From: Nageia nagi
Lineage: Eukaryota > Pinophyta
Length of the DNA stretch: 64,000 nt
Assembly (NCBI GenBank): GCA_050084985.1
Contig: JBITNC010000001.1
Span: forward strand, 193,564,001-193,628,000
Direction of reading: 5' to 3'
The notes under the pieces are model-generated. The model did not search any database, was not told where the DNA came from, and was given only the letters and a program-made list of their open reading frames with translations. Shown here piece by piece: positions 1 through 12,040 of this stretch (its first letter is position 1; each line of letters starts with the position of its first letter). The position numbers and the translations under genes are program-made.

Positions 1-1063
1 TGTTAAAATATTTTAAGACAAATGTTCTTGAACAAGGTGATAAATATTTCATATCATTATCGAAATTTCCTTCATATGTTTGATTGGGTATTGTTGACAT
101 CGGATCTACTATTCCCACATATATAAACATGGTCTGATTAGGTGCCTCCCCTAAAGGTACTATTTGTCCAATCACACTAGGTGATTTAGATGCTTTACCT
201 ACTTCTTGTGATGAAGGTATATTAAACACTACATCATCTACGTCATATTCTCCCATCCATAAATCTATTAATTTAACTTTTATCAGATATGTATTAGATG
301 AATCATTATTAGATGTAGTATTCACTTGTTTTGATGAAGAAGCTCCATATTTTTCGTCTAAAGTTTTAGCAACCCTTTCCCAAGTATTTCTATCCTGTAT
401 GACTATATCACTTTTTCCTTTTATGACTTCAGATTGATTTGTATTTTTGTTCATCAATATGGTTGATAAGTTAGGAGATGTTAATTTCACTTTGTTTGGA
501 TTGAAAATTAAATTACAATGTGAATAAGGATCTGGATCCTTAAACACATAATGAACTTTGTCTTTGTAGATGTATTTTAAACATCCATGGTAGGTTGATG
601 GGACACATTACATTTCTCTAATCCATGGGCATCCTAAAAGAATGTTGTATTGTATGATATTTCCTTCAATTATATGTAATAAAGTTTGCATGGTCTTAGC
701 CCCTACTGTAATCAATAGCACGATTGATCCCAAAGTTGAACACACTGCATCATTAAATACCCTAATTTGTAAAGAAGGAGCTAAGATAAGCGAATCTAAC
801 AAATTCAAATTTTTATATGCGGCCTCTGAAATTATATTTATAGCTGAACCTTCATCTATTAGAATTCTTTTAAACAATTTCCCATCTACTTTACCCATTA
901 TATGTAAAGGTGGATCAAGTCCGCCTTGTCCATCATTTTTTAATTTTTCTTGTTCATAGAAGGTAATACTAGGTTGTTGAGATATCTTCAAACTTTCAAC
1001 TATTGAAATAAAATTATCAGGGTTACTAATATCCACTTGAATTTCTTGTAGAATTTGATTCAT
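1..1063 (-). pseudogene. E1 aspartic protease (retropepsin) and linker towards RT
   Basis: Reading leftwards from 1063, the protein has the retropepsin active-site segment ILIDEGSAINIIS, where a typical plant gypsy protease has D-S/G-G-S/A. About 70 residues later comes the second hallmark, YNILLGCPWI, matching the YN-x-(I/L)LG-R-PW box. One stop follows PWIREM at 608. The same frame then stays open to near base 1 (VPSTYHGCLKYIYKDKVHY and on), which is the usual protease-to-RT linker of Tat-like gypsy elements. The enzyme would cleave the Gag-Pol polyprotein. The glutamate next to the catalytic Asp is unusual. RT, RNase H and integrase are not in the window. Confidence 0.8.
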
Positions 1064-1138
1064 AGCTTCCCTATAACTCCCAGACTATTGTAATAGCTCA
1101 AAAAAAGTCATCCTAACTGGAGACATCTTTAACTACCA

Positions 1139-3937
1139 TTAAAGAGCACCCTTTATCAAAACCTTAGGTTGTTGTGGAGGAGGTATAGGTTGTATATTAA
1201 TTGGATTTGATATCGATTGATTTTTTTGTGAGTTATCTTGTTTATCTTGATATTGTTGTGCTCTTGTAGCTATACCAATCATGTGTATTGAATTATCTAT
1301 AGTCCCTATAAATGGTGTATCCTTATCATTACATGTATAATTTATTTGATTTGGGATAATCGCCACATTGTTAGCCTGATGTGAAGGTAAGGGATTTTGA
1401 TATATCCCTAAATTTTGATTTGAAGGCACAACAGGATTATCTACATCTATTTTTCCACTATCTATCAAGTCTTGAATTTTATGCTGTAAAGTTCGACATC
1501 TATTTGTCTTATGTCCCTTTTGTCTATGATAAGCACAAAATTCATTCTCCCTATACCATTTTTTCCCTTTAACATCAAGATTTTCAGGTTTTATATCAGG
1601 TAATGTAATCATACCATTATCACATAATTTCTTAAGTATTTCAGATAGTGCTTCTGATAATGGGGTAAAATTTCTCTTAGGCTTAGGTTCTGCATTTTCT
1701 TCAATTTTTGAAGCTTGACTAGAATCTTCCATCATAGCTATTTGATTAGTTTGTGGTTTTTTACTAGTGTTCTCATGTTGATTACCCTTCTTGTATTCCT
1801 TCTTCTTAAGCTTTAATTCTCCATCTTGAATTTTAACTCTTTCTATAACTACTGCCTGTGCAATAGCTTCTTCAAAAGTCTTATGTTGTTGAATTTGGAG
1901 AACACTAGCTATTGGTCTTAGACAACTTTGACTAAATAATTTAACCAATTCTTCTTGTGGTATTGTATAAGGAATACTAGTAAGTATAGCCTACCATCTT
2001 GAGATGTAATCTTGTATAGTTTCATCGGAAAATTGTTGTAATCTTGTAAGATCCGTAATGGAAGATTTTTCTTTAATATTGATTCTAAAGTGTTCAAGAA
2101 ATTGATCAGCCAATTGTTCGAACATATATAAACTATGTATAGGTAAACCATTATACCAATCCAAAGCTTGACCTATGAGTGTCATAGGGAACATATGTAA
2201 CATCAATGAGTCATCATTGGCTATCTGATAACTAGAAAATGTGAATTTTCTCAAGTGTTCTTTGGGATCTTCTCTTCCTTTAAATGGTTCTATTTTAGGA
2301 AGTTCAAACCTATAAGGTAATTTCTTTTTTGGAACACTTGGATGAATAGGCTCATTAAAAATGTTCTTATAATTTAACTTCTTAAGCCCTTGAATATTCA
2401 TCTCTCGATTCATAAAATCCTTCATAAAGTCTTCTAATTCCTTACAAGTTCTTCAACCTTGAGTATGTCTATGATGTCTTCGAGTATTCATATCCTTCTC
2501 TAAGATTGATCTTGACATGTGAGACTCATAGTTAGAAGAAAACTCAGATGGTGGTGGGGGCAATATTTTAAGAGGTGACTGATGTCGCAGACTAGGGATT
2601 TTAGGAGGTTCTTGGTATATACTTTTTCCATATAACTCTTTTCCTTTGTAATCAGGTTGTTTCATTTGCTTTTGAGTTTGTTCCACCCAACTTTTAATAA
2701 AATCTTGCTTTTGTTTATCATATAATTTTTCTAATTCTAGTTCTTTATCCCTTTACTTTTATAACAAAATGGCTATCTCTTTATCCCTCTTTTCTCGTCT
2801 GTCTAAGTAAGGATCTCGATATCTCCGTATTTGACTTCCTTCAGGAGTTTCGAGTTTCAAATTTTTAATCTTTTGATATTCCTCCCACTGTCTTTGTTTT
2901 TCTTTCTCCATACGTAGATGTTGCTCCCTCTTGATTTTTTCCTTTTCTAATTCTTCAAGTTGTAATTCTCTTAAATGCAATTGAATCCCATGCTCTTTAT
3001 GAAGTCTTTTCTTTTCTTGTTCTAGGAATTCTGTTCTCTCTTTATTTGTTTGTTCTTGTTCTATGAATTTCCTTTTATCCCTAAAAAGTTTTTCTTCCAT
3101 TTCTTTTAATTTATCTTCTTGTTCTTGAATTTTAAGGACTTCATTAATTCTTCTATTTTCTTCCTCTAGGAGATATTGCATTTTCGCGTCCCTTTTAATC
3201 TCATCGGCATATACTTCCGTGAATCTTTGACCCACTTTCATTTTATATAATCATCTTCATTCTTCTAGTTCTTCAAAAGAAGGTATCTCTTCTACTACAA
3301 ACTTAGATGTCCTTCTATTTAATCCTCCCTTTGAAGAGTAAGATTTTTCCATTTGCTTTATTGAAGGAGCTCTTTGAGATAAATTACTTGCAGGTATTGA
3401 TACTTCATTTTTTCCTAATTTGAGAGATTTACAAGAAAGAGGAAGTCCTTCTTTTCTAATCAAAGAACTGACTATTCGACCATCTGGTAATTGACAAATG
3501 ACTCTATCATAGATAACTTTATACAGTTTAGTCTCCGGTACCGCTATGGTTCCAACCCAAGATTTTTCCTCATCAATTTCTAAGTTATGATGCCTTTGAT
3601 CTCATTTTTCTACATCTCCTGGTACACTAGAAGACATCTTAGGAATATCTCTATGATTAGCCAGACGACGATGAATTTCAATTAACTCTTCATCCAACAC
3701 TTGTATTCTAGACTTGGTAATATGATCCTCTATACTTTGTCTTTGCAATTTAGATTGATCATAATCCCAATCTTTATCTTTACCTTTATAATGACCTACC
3801 CGTGAATCTAATTCATCTAAAGGAGGTGGCCTCCTAACCGAAGAATCTATCAAATCCATATTATCTGTATCTATTTCTTGTATTTCAAATGGGTATTCAT
3901 GTATTTCCTTAGCGGCCATACTTCTAGTTTGAACCAT
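1139..3937 (-). pseudogene. E1 Gag polyprotein, nonsense-interrupted
   Basis: The start MVQTRSMAAKE at 3937 is typical of plant gypsy Gag. One reading frame can be followed to 1139 and on into the protease, broken only by stop codons (for example near 3602, 3257, 2759, 2453, 1990 and 1139). Order: acidic N-terminus; a long Glu/Lys/Arg-rich coiled coil (3241-2759); a Pro-rich linker (2686-2453); a retrotransposon Gag domain (2425-1991) with the landmarks ALDWYNGLP and FLEHFRINIKE; then a knuckle-like box CAYHRQKGHKTNRC near 1540-1490. Most stops lie where CAA, CAG or CGA would fit, so C-to-T decay is likely. Gag would form the virus-like particle. Confidence 0.8.
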
Positions 3938-5535
3938 TATAAACAAACACCGTAAAAAGGGAACTTCATTTTTATCTTTTATATTATGTTTTTGAGAAAA
4001 TAATTTAATGCACAAACATCCTATATGCAAATTTACTTCTAACAATGTGATTATGTTTTTAACTTTTTCACATATTTTTAATATCTAAGTTAAATGAACG
4101 ATATAAGTTATTCACTTTTAGTCTTTTAATTTTCCTAATTTGTTTTGACTAGTCAAGTGTTAAACAAGGTAGGTTGGGTAATTCTAAGTAATGTTTACAA
4201 GCTTCTATGGCTTTTGGCTTGGTTTTAGAAGAGTCTCCTTTTTTGACTCCTACCTAAAGGAGAGTCACCTTGGTAATCACCTCCAAGTGTAACTGGCTCT
4301 ATGGCTTCAAGTGTGTTATGTCGGTGGGTACAAAGAAGTAAGAATTAATGGTTGGTAGTGACATCCAACTCGTTAATGTTCAATTATATCCTTTAAGGCC
4401 TTATGAAATGCAATTTAAACAAGTAAGATGCAATTATGCATACTACCCTCCCCAACATTCATGTCCATTTATGTATTTTATCTTAATGTGATACAATCAA
4501 AAGTTTATTATAAGATGGATCTTGACCTTAATAAATCCTCGTTGTTCTTTTCTAATTATAATGTGATTCATTATCCAACCTCTTAGTGATGTTCATTAAC
4601 CCCTTCCAGCTATGGAAGTATTATGTGTAGTAAATTTCTGAATAAGATGTGAATAAATTTTACCTCTTTCACTTAACTTATTTCTGATCACTTAAGATTG
4701 CTCGAAGTGTAAAAGTGAGAGCATACTTTGTTAAGTGAAAGTACTTAGTGTATTCAAATCCACCCAATTCATTAACCCTTTAATGTGATTTGTACTATCC
4801 AAAACCCCGATTTATTTTCCTTAAGTTCATTCCAAATTAAGTGTGATTCATTTACCTCTTCCAATTGTGGAAGTATTATGTGTAGTAGATTGCCTCCTCT
4901 TACTAGTAAGAGGTCATTAAGTGTAGATAAATTGACCCAATTAATGATAGTGTGAGTGTGAAAGAAAAGAAAAGTTAATTTACCCCTTCTTATCAAGTCT
5001 ATTTTGGTCACCTTAGATCGCATGAAGCACAAAGGGAGAGCATAAGTAGACAAGATAAAAAGTATTAATGTGTATGTGTCCTTCACCCAAAGCATGAAAA
5101 TAAATACATAACTTCATACATAAAGTAAATTAATAAAAGATATGCATTTAACCTTTTCTACCCATTCTTATATGCACTCTAGGCAAAGGAATCACATTCA
5201 AAAATATTTTTCCATAACATAATTTTATTTTACTTTTTTAGAAATAGCAAAAAGAGATAAAATGACCTGGATATGAGTCATCGATGTTTAGACAGAGAAT
5301 GCTAGCATTTAGTGACAGTCATCGGTGTTCGATTCGGGCTGTTGGCATTTAATGATAGTCATCGGTGTTCTATTACAGTCGCTGGCATTCGATAACAGTC
5401 ATTGGCATTTCTGCAACAAATTCTTGAAAAAGCATAGAACCCAAAATTTGAAGTTAATACATGGAAAAATCTGAAAAAACCAAAGAACAGAAAGGTAGAA
5501 TCATAAATAAAAAATCTCCCTCTCAATAACGGAGG
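3938..5535 (-). other. E1 leader (untranslated) with imperfect tandem repeats
   Basis: No coding sequence is recognisable. Two imperfect copies of a block of about 250 bp lie at roughly 4570-4800 and 4840-5095; each has a 'ggaagtattatgtgtagta' core and a CATTAAC-rich end. At 5270-5415 a degenerate repeat of about 40 bp with cores like gtcatcggtgttc and gctggcattc recurs three or four times, next to the primer-binding site. Confidence 0.6.
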
Positions 5536-5554
5536 GGCCCTCCTTCTAGCGCCA
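5536..5554 (-). promoter_or_regulatory. E1 primer-binding site
   Basis: On the minus strand TGGCGCTAGAAGGAGGGCC starts three bases after the LTR end. It begins with TGG, the complement of a tRNA 3' CCA end. The same motif follows the LTRs of E2 and E3. I do not name the tRNA. Confidence 0.7.
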
Positions 5555-5557
5555 GAA

Positions 5558-6395
5558 TGTTGCAATGAAAATTGAGCTGGAATATAGAATAAAATAAAAT
5601 AAAAATTATTCTTCAATCTTCATTGAACCTCAAATTATATAACATAGATAGACATTATTGTAATTGCAAAATGGTATTCAATCTCAGTTTAAACTACAAT
5701 TTGCCCTTAGAAGGGACTTTTACAAATGTTATGTGCCAAAAAAAGAGTATTAGATCTCCATTGTTTTTGGGTTGCTTGCTTCTATTCTTGATGTAGACAA
5801 CCTGTAAATCCTACACACATGCAAAAGACAATAACATAAAAGCATCTATGTATAACATTGTATTAAAATGAAACTAGCATAAAACAATAAAAGGAATGAG
5901 TTCACAAGATTTTGGTAGCATTACCCTACTTCAAAGTTGGGTTCAATTGGGTTCCATATTGCTTTGTATTAGCTTGTATTTATAGATTTTTCAAGTGAGA
6001 CATTCCAAGGCTAGAAAGGGAAAGTGAAGAGCCACCATAAGTCGTAACTGACCCCCTCTATCCACCTCATCTTGGAAGACGAAGCATTCCAACTTCCTTT
6101 TTTGATTTTTTTATTCGGCTGTTGCAGAGTCGCCAATGTTTGTATGTTGAACACCGATGATCTCCTCAAAATGCCGACATTTGATATGGAATGTCGGTGA
6201 CTAGTTAACTATATTAAAATGACCACCTAATAGTCAAATGTCATCGAAAAGGGGCCATGTGATCACTCATTTTGCATGTACTCGATGAGAGCTATCCAAT
6301 AATAGGGTTTCTAAACTATTTTATGTTGTCACATCGATTTATGATTATTCTAATGTTTACTTGGTTAAAAAGGGACATTTTAGGTGTCTACAACA
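5558..6395 (-). repeat. E1 5' LTR (838 bp)
   Basis: On the plus strand it starts tgttgcaatg, right after the PBS complement and a 3-base spacer, and ends gtctacaaca, giving TGTTG/CAACA inverted ends. It holds no ORF. The second LTR lies outside the window. Confidence 0.75.
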
Positions 6396-6821
6396 TCCTT
6401 AACCCAAAAGAATAAAAACAAACAACATTATTCATAACATACATTAAATAAAAATGCATTTAAAGTTTTTGCTACCCATTTTCTACATGCACTCTGAGCA
6501 AAGAGATCACATGAAATTTTACCGACTATCATTTTAAATGCCTACTTACATTTACTATATTTACATTAGATTAGAAAACATACCAATTTTATAGTGATCG
6601 TTGATGATTTTCCAGCGATCGTTGGCAATTTTAGAGCTATCGTTGGCAATTTTGGTACGATCATCGAGGATCCAAAAAAATCAAAAAAAAAAAACAAAAC
6701 AATAGATCAAACAGATTAAGTTAGTTTCTAATTCCATAAGATGCAAATAGATTTAAAATATAATCAAAACAATATGCAATTGATCCTATTTTTTGCTTCA
6801 ATTCTCTGAATGCATGCAAGG

Positions 6822-6840
6822 GGCCCTCCTTCTAGCACCA
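6822..6840 (-). promoter_or_regulatory. E2 primer-binding site
   Basis: Minus-strand TGGTGCTAGAAGGAGGGCC, a one-base variant of the E1 PBS, with the same 3-base spacer before the LTR. Confidence 0.65.
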
Positions 6841-6843
6841 GAT

Positions 6844-8089
6844 TGTGTATATTGAATTATGCACCTAAAACACAATTTAGCCAGATAAATCATTCAACAT
6901 AATAAATCAGAACATATTCAATATTACACATCAATAATAATGTAGATATTATCTCTAAAAAAGATTTTGATGAAATTTAATACAATAAGAAATTGTTATC
7001 GATCTGTATGAATCGGTATCGATTGATTATTGATCGACAATGATTGTTATGGATCGGCAACGATCTACGTATGGATCAGCAGTGATCAATGGTCTCCCAC
7101 TATTATTGTGTTCATTGTAAACTTTTGGCTTTTTTCATCGATCTGATGAATCACTATCGATCGATCTCTGAATCATTGATGATTTATGGTACTATAGTGA
7201 ACTTTTTGAAATTTTTTGAAATGTTTGTATCTCTTCCTGGTTGTTCTCTTTCATGCTTTCTTCTATCATCCTTTTCCTATATTGACCCTACACATAGAAA
7301 ATGAATGAAACATCAAAGCATACCTACTAATACATATGAATCAAAAGTAAATAATGTAATATTAAAATATACTTGATAGTAGATCTGCTATTGATCAAAC
7401 TTCCAATCTTTGCTTACAAACTTCTGGTTTAATTTCTACAGAGCTTCGCTATAGTAAATTCAGGTCCCTTTATTCACATACAAAGCTTGTATTTATAGGC
7501 TCAAAAGTTTGTTATTCATTTGTTTTGCCCTCACAAGATTCCAGGTAACATCCCGTACAAAATCTTGAGGTGTTATTATCTCAAACCCAAATTTCTACAG
7601 AGCTTCGCTATAGTAAATTTGGGTCCCTTTGTTCACATATAGAGCTTGTATTTATAAGCTCAAAAGTTTGTTATTCATTTGTTTTGCCATCACAAGATTC
7701 CAGGTAACATCCCGTATGAAATCTTGAGGTGTTATTATCTCAAACCCACATCCATAATTCTAAATTGTGCATACTAGGCTATTCTGGGCTTAGATTTGTC
7801 TATTTTTGAATTATTCAGGGATCATCAATGATGCTAGAGGATCATCAATGATCGTGATAGATCGTCAACGATTGTTTCCAATGGTCATTTTTTTTAATGA
7901 AAAGGGGTCATATGACCACTCATTTTGCATCTACTCAAAAAGATCTATCCAATAATAGAGTTTTAAAGCTTGTTTGAGGCTTGTATAAGGAGTTATAATC
8001 ATTTTAATGTGATATATGTTAGAAATATACTTATTTTATTTATTTATATGTTGTTGAACTAAATGTAGGGTTTATTTTGAGTTTCTACA
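6844..8089 (-). repeat. E2 5' LTR (about 1246 bp)
   Basis: On the plus strand it starts tgtgtatattg after the PBS and ends near ...gtttctaca at 8089, where copia coding sequence resumes; the exact end is uncertain by a few bases. Clusters of ATCGAT/GATCG-rich short repeats lie at 6990-7165 and 7815-7880. A 159-bp tandem duplication lies inside. Confidence 0.65.
7431..7748. repeat. 159-bp tandem duplication inside the E2 LTR
   Basis: Two copies, 7431-7589 and 7590-7748, both starting aatttctacagagcttcgct and sharing 'gattccaggtaacatcccgta'-type sequence. They differ at scattered bases, so the duplication is not brand new. Confidence 0.85.
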
Positions 8090-8470
8090 ACTTGATTATT
8101 TTTAAGTCAGATATTGCCTTTGTAATGAATCTGATGCCATGATTCATGCAAAAACCTTATTTTGAGTACCTTAATGGTGTTAAGTAGATTTTGAGGTATA
8201 TTACAAGGATGAAAGATCTTACTCTCAAGTATTCTAATTTTCCCTCCTTTATTCTCTCAGGGTTCTCATATTCTAATTATAAGGGAGATAGAGATGATAA
8301 GAAATCAACCTCTGCATATGTGTTTAGCATTGATTCAGGTACTATCTCTTGGACCTTGAAGAAGAAGCCTAATATTTCTCTTTCCACCATAGAAGTTGAA
8401 TACTGAGCTATGTTTGGTGCAACCTAAAAGCTATTTGGCTTAGGTATCTTTTGAAAGAAATTGGGTATTA
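8090..8470 (+). pseudogene. Cop1 copia RNase H fragment
   Basis: The translation shows the copia RNase H signature in order: SDIAFVMN, the segment YKGDRDDKKSTSAYVF and GTISWTLKKKPNISLSTIEVEY, followed by a stop and the continuing frame (AMFGAT, KAIWLRYLLKEIG) broken by more stops. In an intact element this domain removes RNA from the RNA:DNA hybrid during reverse transcription. Its left end is the E2 insertion point. It is non-functional. Confidence 0.85.
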
Positions 8471-9420
8471 GCAAACTGATCCATATCTGATTTATTTAGA
8501 TAATTAGTTAGCTATTTATTTGGCTATGTAGACCTATTTCATCAGGGACAAGGTTCTTGATGGTATCATACACCTGGAGTATTGTCTATAAACCTTGAAA
8601 TTTGCTAATTTATTCACAAGCCCTTTTCTGAAGCTTAATTCTATAAGCTTAGGGATGCTATCGAGTTGTTCAAGTTACCCTCAAGGGAGAGTAAAGTTTG
8701 AATTCTAATGTTGAATTCATATTTGTGATGACAACTTCACTACTAGGAGGATTTTATGTTGTATAGTGTTGATTTTGTTGTACACCTTTGTGGTAAGTTT
8801 GCTCTGTTTGAGGAACTTGTATAATTTTTTGAGCACAAGATTGGCTAATCTAGCATTATTTAGTTATTCATGTGTGAGGAACTTGTATGTGTTTTTTGGC
8901 AGTTTTCAATTATTCATATGTGAGGAACTTTTATGTGCATTTTTTATTTTGATCTATTTTGTAATGATAATTAACACATATTTTATATATAGCAGGTGAC
9001 TATGAGTTTTGGCTTGCATCTTTGTTATGACTTATAAAGCATCATTGATCAATTTATGATGGTATTTTTTTGATTTATCTATCCTTATTGATATGAATAT
9101 ATTACATCTAACTAATCTTGTTATTTGAACTGCTTATGACTTGCATGTTACTTACTTTGGATGTGTAGGTTCATGAATACTCATCATGACTTTCAGTTGG
9201 ATGACTACTTTATGTACATTGAAATCGATTGTGGTTAATGATTGTATTGTAAATCATTTGTTAAAATGGTAAAGTAGTGAGTCTCAAACTATAATTTTTC
9301 TTACTTCATAAAGATGTAAAAATTTCTCATCTCTAATTGTATTTGTTTGAAGGAGAACTCTCTTACTCTCTTTCTTTCTTCTCTCTTATTCACTCTATCC
9401 CAATATTGCATTAAGGGGAG

Positions 9421-9922
9421 TGTTGGAATATATAATGCATTATTATAAGGTTTTGTAATAATAATCTTTATAAATTCACTAATACTTAATGGTACAATTA
9501 GATACCTTAAGTATTTAAGTGAATATGATAATGTAACTTATCCTACACTCCATATCATAAGCATGCCCCTTGGGTAAAAGGGAGTTGCATGTCATGCCTT
9601 TGTACATTGGTTAAAAGGGTGATCTAAAGGTGGATTTTGGCCTATGAATAGAAGGCCCCCTTTTTGTGATCACACACCAATTTATGAAGAAAAGTTATGA
9701 TCTAGGATAGTGATTAGGATATGAATCTAAGAGAATTGTAAGAGAGTTGTCTTTGTGAATGAAGTAAGATCTAGTTAGTGGATATACTCCTAGTTGGAGG
9801 AAACACTTTACATCTTGAGTTATTTTTTGATATTGCCTATTTCTTGAAATAGTATTGAATTAATGAGCTTTCATATAATCTTAGGCTTTTAGGATTGTAT
9901 TTGTTATAGTTCAATCCTTTCA
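9421..9922 (+). repeat. Cop1 3' LTR (about 502 bp)
   Basis: Starts tgttggaatatataatgcat right after the polypurine tract and ends ...caatccttttca-like at 9922. It is one of five LTRs of this copia family in the window (others at 19780, 26011, 29259-29785 reversed, and 40792). Confidence 0.8.
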
Positions 9923-10216
9923 TGAAGAAATGGAGTTGTGTAATTTAACTTAAAGATCATGCCACATTAACCATAGACATGTACTTGATAGAAAAATTTA
10001 TTATACTCATCTACTAGCAAATGTTCATGTCCAAAATCCAAAATTCCATCCCCCCTTACAAATGAGCATCTAAGGGGTATACATAGTTTTTCATAGTAAC
10101 CCTAAGTGTAGCCCTAACCCTAATTCTAATTTCAAGAAAATTAAAAGTAGTCCAATAAAAATCCTCCACATGGCATTAAAGATTTATTCCAACACTTATG
10201 GGAGCAAATCCTCATC
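9923..10216 (-). repeat. E3 left LTR, first visible segment
   Basis: Aligns with 28552-28820 (shared 'gaaatgga', 'catgccacatta', 'ccaacactt.tgggag'). Ended on the left by the Cop1 LTR and on the right by E4. Confidence 0.7.
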
Positions 10217-11505
10217 TTTAAAATCCCAAATAATTCTATATGCAAACAATAGCCAAATATTAAGTAAATAGCATCAAATTATGTCTCTAGGCATGCCATG
10301 AACTATTCTAGGGCATAAAATATGTACACTAATGTACAATAAATCCCAATGTTGCACCTCTTAAGATTGAAAATACCTCAAAAGCCTAATGTAGCACTAT
10401 GAGATCTACCAATCATGCAAAATACACTATAAGTAATTTCAAAAATATGATGTCACACCAAAAGGAGCAAGATATGAGAGAAGAAAAGGAGATCAAGTGT
10501 GCCATGACTCATTTAATGATGGAATGATAAGTACACTACAAACCAGGCCCTCAAGGGCTCAATGTTAGTCTTCAAGGATCCAACTAGGGCACAATGATAT
10601 GCAAAGATGATCACTAATGCATATAAGTTGTAGAAAAACCATACTCTACTAGATTTATAGATGCCTAATTGAAGGGATTTCTCATAGGCTAGCTCTTGCT
10701 GAAGAGAATAAGTGTAGTTCTAAAATACCATCAAATGGATTCAAAGGTACAAACTATTATGGATGCCTTAGGGTAGGGAAACATTACAGCATGAACATTC
10801 ACCTTAATCATTAGTCATAAGGTGTTCCAAGACTCTTGGACTCCCCTAGTCTACATGCCCAAGGGTGCTTGATGATGCTAAGACTTTAGTAATTTTGAAA
10901 AGAAGAAGGAATTTCAATATCAAAATCAATATATCACTATAATGATGCTCTAATATATTTTATAACATTTCCTAGATCTATATCTCATGTAGAGGTCATC
11001 AGCTAACCTCTCCATTCCAAATGTTATCCTCTTAAAGGCTCCAAAATGTATAACATGGGTGTTCAGGGATCATGCATGCCCAATGTGGGTGTCTAGGGGT
11101 CATACTTGTCCAAAGTGGATCCTCATGCTCAACGTGGGTGTCTATAAGTCACACATACTAATGTGGAGGTCTAGGAGTCTCCCCAAGGTTGGCACCAGTG
11201 TATATATGCTCCCAAGTCCAATGTTGAGGCTATAAGTGATTATCCATGCTTATGTTTCATCCTAGGTTCTATATAAGACTTGGGATTCCTACAATCAATA
11301 TTTAGGATCTCCAAGTGTACAAATAAATAATAATAACTCATCTTAAGCTTAGGAGGAAAATGTCCCTCTTTGGGGTTCACAATGTGGGTCCAATGGACCA
11401 TTGCTTTTCTATCCCAAGTAACTAATAATGCAAAAATAAAATATTTACAAAGGGAAGACCTAGGATCCCAAATTTACTTATTTTTTCTAAAAAGGGGATG
11501 TTACA
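10217..11505 (-). repeat. E4 3' LTR (1289 bp)
   Basis: Plus-strand ends (t)ttaaaatccc and ggggatgttaca; the first TG has mutated. Contains a degenerate minisatellite (cores like caatgtgggtgtctaggggt) at about 11045-11180. Confidence 0.8.
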
Positions 11506-11520
11506 AAGTCTCCCCTCTCA
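11506..11520 (-). promoter_or_regulatory. E4 polypurine tract
   Basis: Minus strand GAGAGGGGAGACTT lies directly before the TGTAACATCC start of the 3' LTR, the expected place for the plus-strand primer. Confidence 0.65.
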
Positions 11521-12040
11521 AATTAATTTCTCTCAAGCAATTGTAAAATACCAAGAAGAATTATCTTCCAAATATCTTTTGGTACAAATGTATACATCAA
11601 CTAAAACTCTTTTATGTGGAATGCAACTTCAATATATCCCATAAATGAATTAGCCCATGAATTCCTTATAGCAACCATTGGAAATTATAAGACATAAAAA
11701 TAGTGTGCATCCCTTCTTTTGAAACCAATTTCAACAATGTTAGTGATGGGAAAGATACATAACAAATTTGAATTATTAATGCATTCATATTCATTCAAAT
11801 AAATCTTTAATATGAAATTTTTCCCTCTATATATTGCATGCAAGAATTTTGATATCACATTGAAGTCTTTTCTATCAAGAGCTATCCATATTAAGCATAA
11901 AAATGTAGTCTTAATCCCATAGTTTGCATGCAAAAATTCTGATATACCAATCCACATTAAGCACAAAAATGTAGTCAAAATTTTTGGTATGATGACCCTC
12001 ATAAAGCACAAAATTGCAACCATGAGCATTTGCAAAAATC
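11521..12040 (-). other. E4 region between protease and 3' LTR
   Basis: Here pol would be expected, but no RT, RNase H, integrase or chromodomain motif is seen. A 116-residue frame (12035-11685) is open but shows no family resemblance and is probably chance. It holds two partial copies of a block with 'tgcatgcaa.aattctgata' sequence. Confidence 0.5.

Larger units (their letters stand above)
1..6395 (-). mobile_element. Ty3/gypsy LTR retrotransposon E1, 5' LTR to protease, truncated by the window edge
   Basis: On the minus strand the order is 5' LTR (6395-5558), primer-binding site, leader, gag, then aspartic protease, with RT and integrase expected beyond base 1. The LTR has TGTTG...CAACA ends. 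The right flank (6396-6821) resembles E1's own leader, so E1 inserted into the leader of a related element, E2. No TSD can be checked because the other end is outside the window. Coding decay is by nonsense codons without any frameshift that I can see. Confidence 0.85.
6396..8089 (-). mobile_element. Ty3/gypsy element E2: 5' LTR and part of leader
   Basis: The LTR (6844-8089) and adjoining leader (6396-6821) have the same minus-strand layout and PBS as E1. The rest of E2 must lie left of E1, outside the window. E2's LTR splits a copia RNase H reading frame at about 8090, so E2 inserted into Cop1. The leader contains a degenerate array with a 'gatcgttggcaatttt' core at 6595-6665. Confidence 0.7.
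8090..9922 (+). mobile_element. Ty1/copia element Cop1, 3' part (RNase H remnant and 3' LTR)
   Basis: A copia RNase H remnant is followed by about 950 bp of 3' untranslated DNA, a polypurine tract (aaggggag, 9413-9420) and a 3' LTR. The left part was cut off by insertion of E2. The right flank (9923 on) matches 28552 on, so Cop1 inserted into the E3 LTR. Confidence 0.8.

Noticed and set aside
2759-3241. Coiled-coil protein as a separate host gene
   Set aside because: It is in frame with the E1 Gag start and Gag domain, so it is part of that polyprotein.
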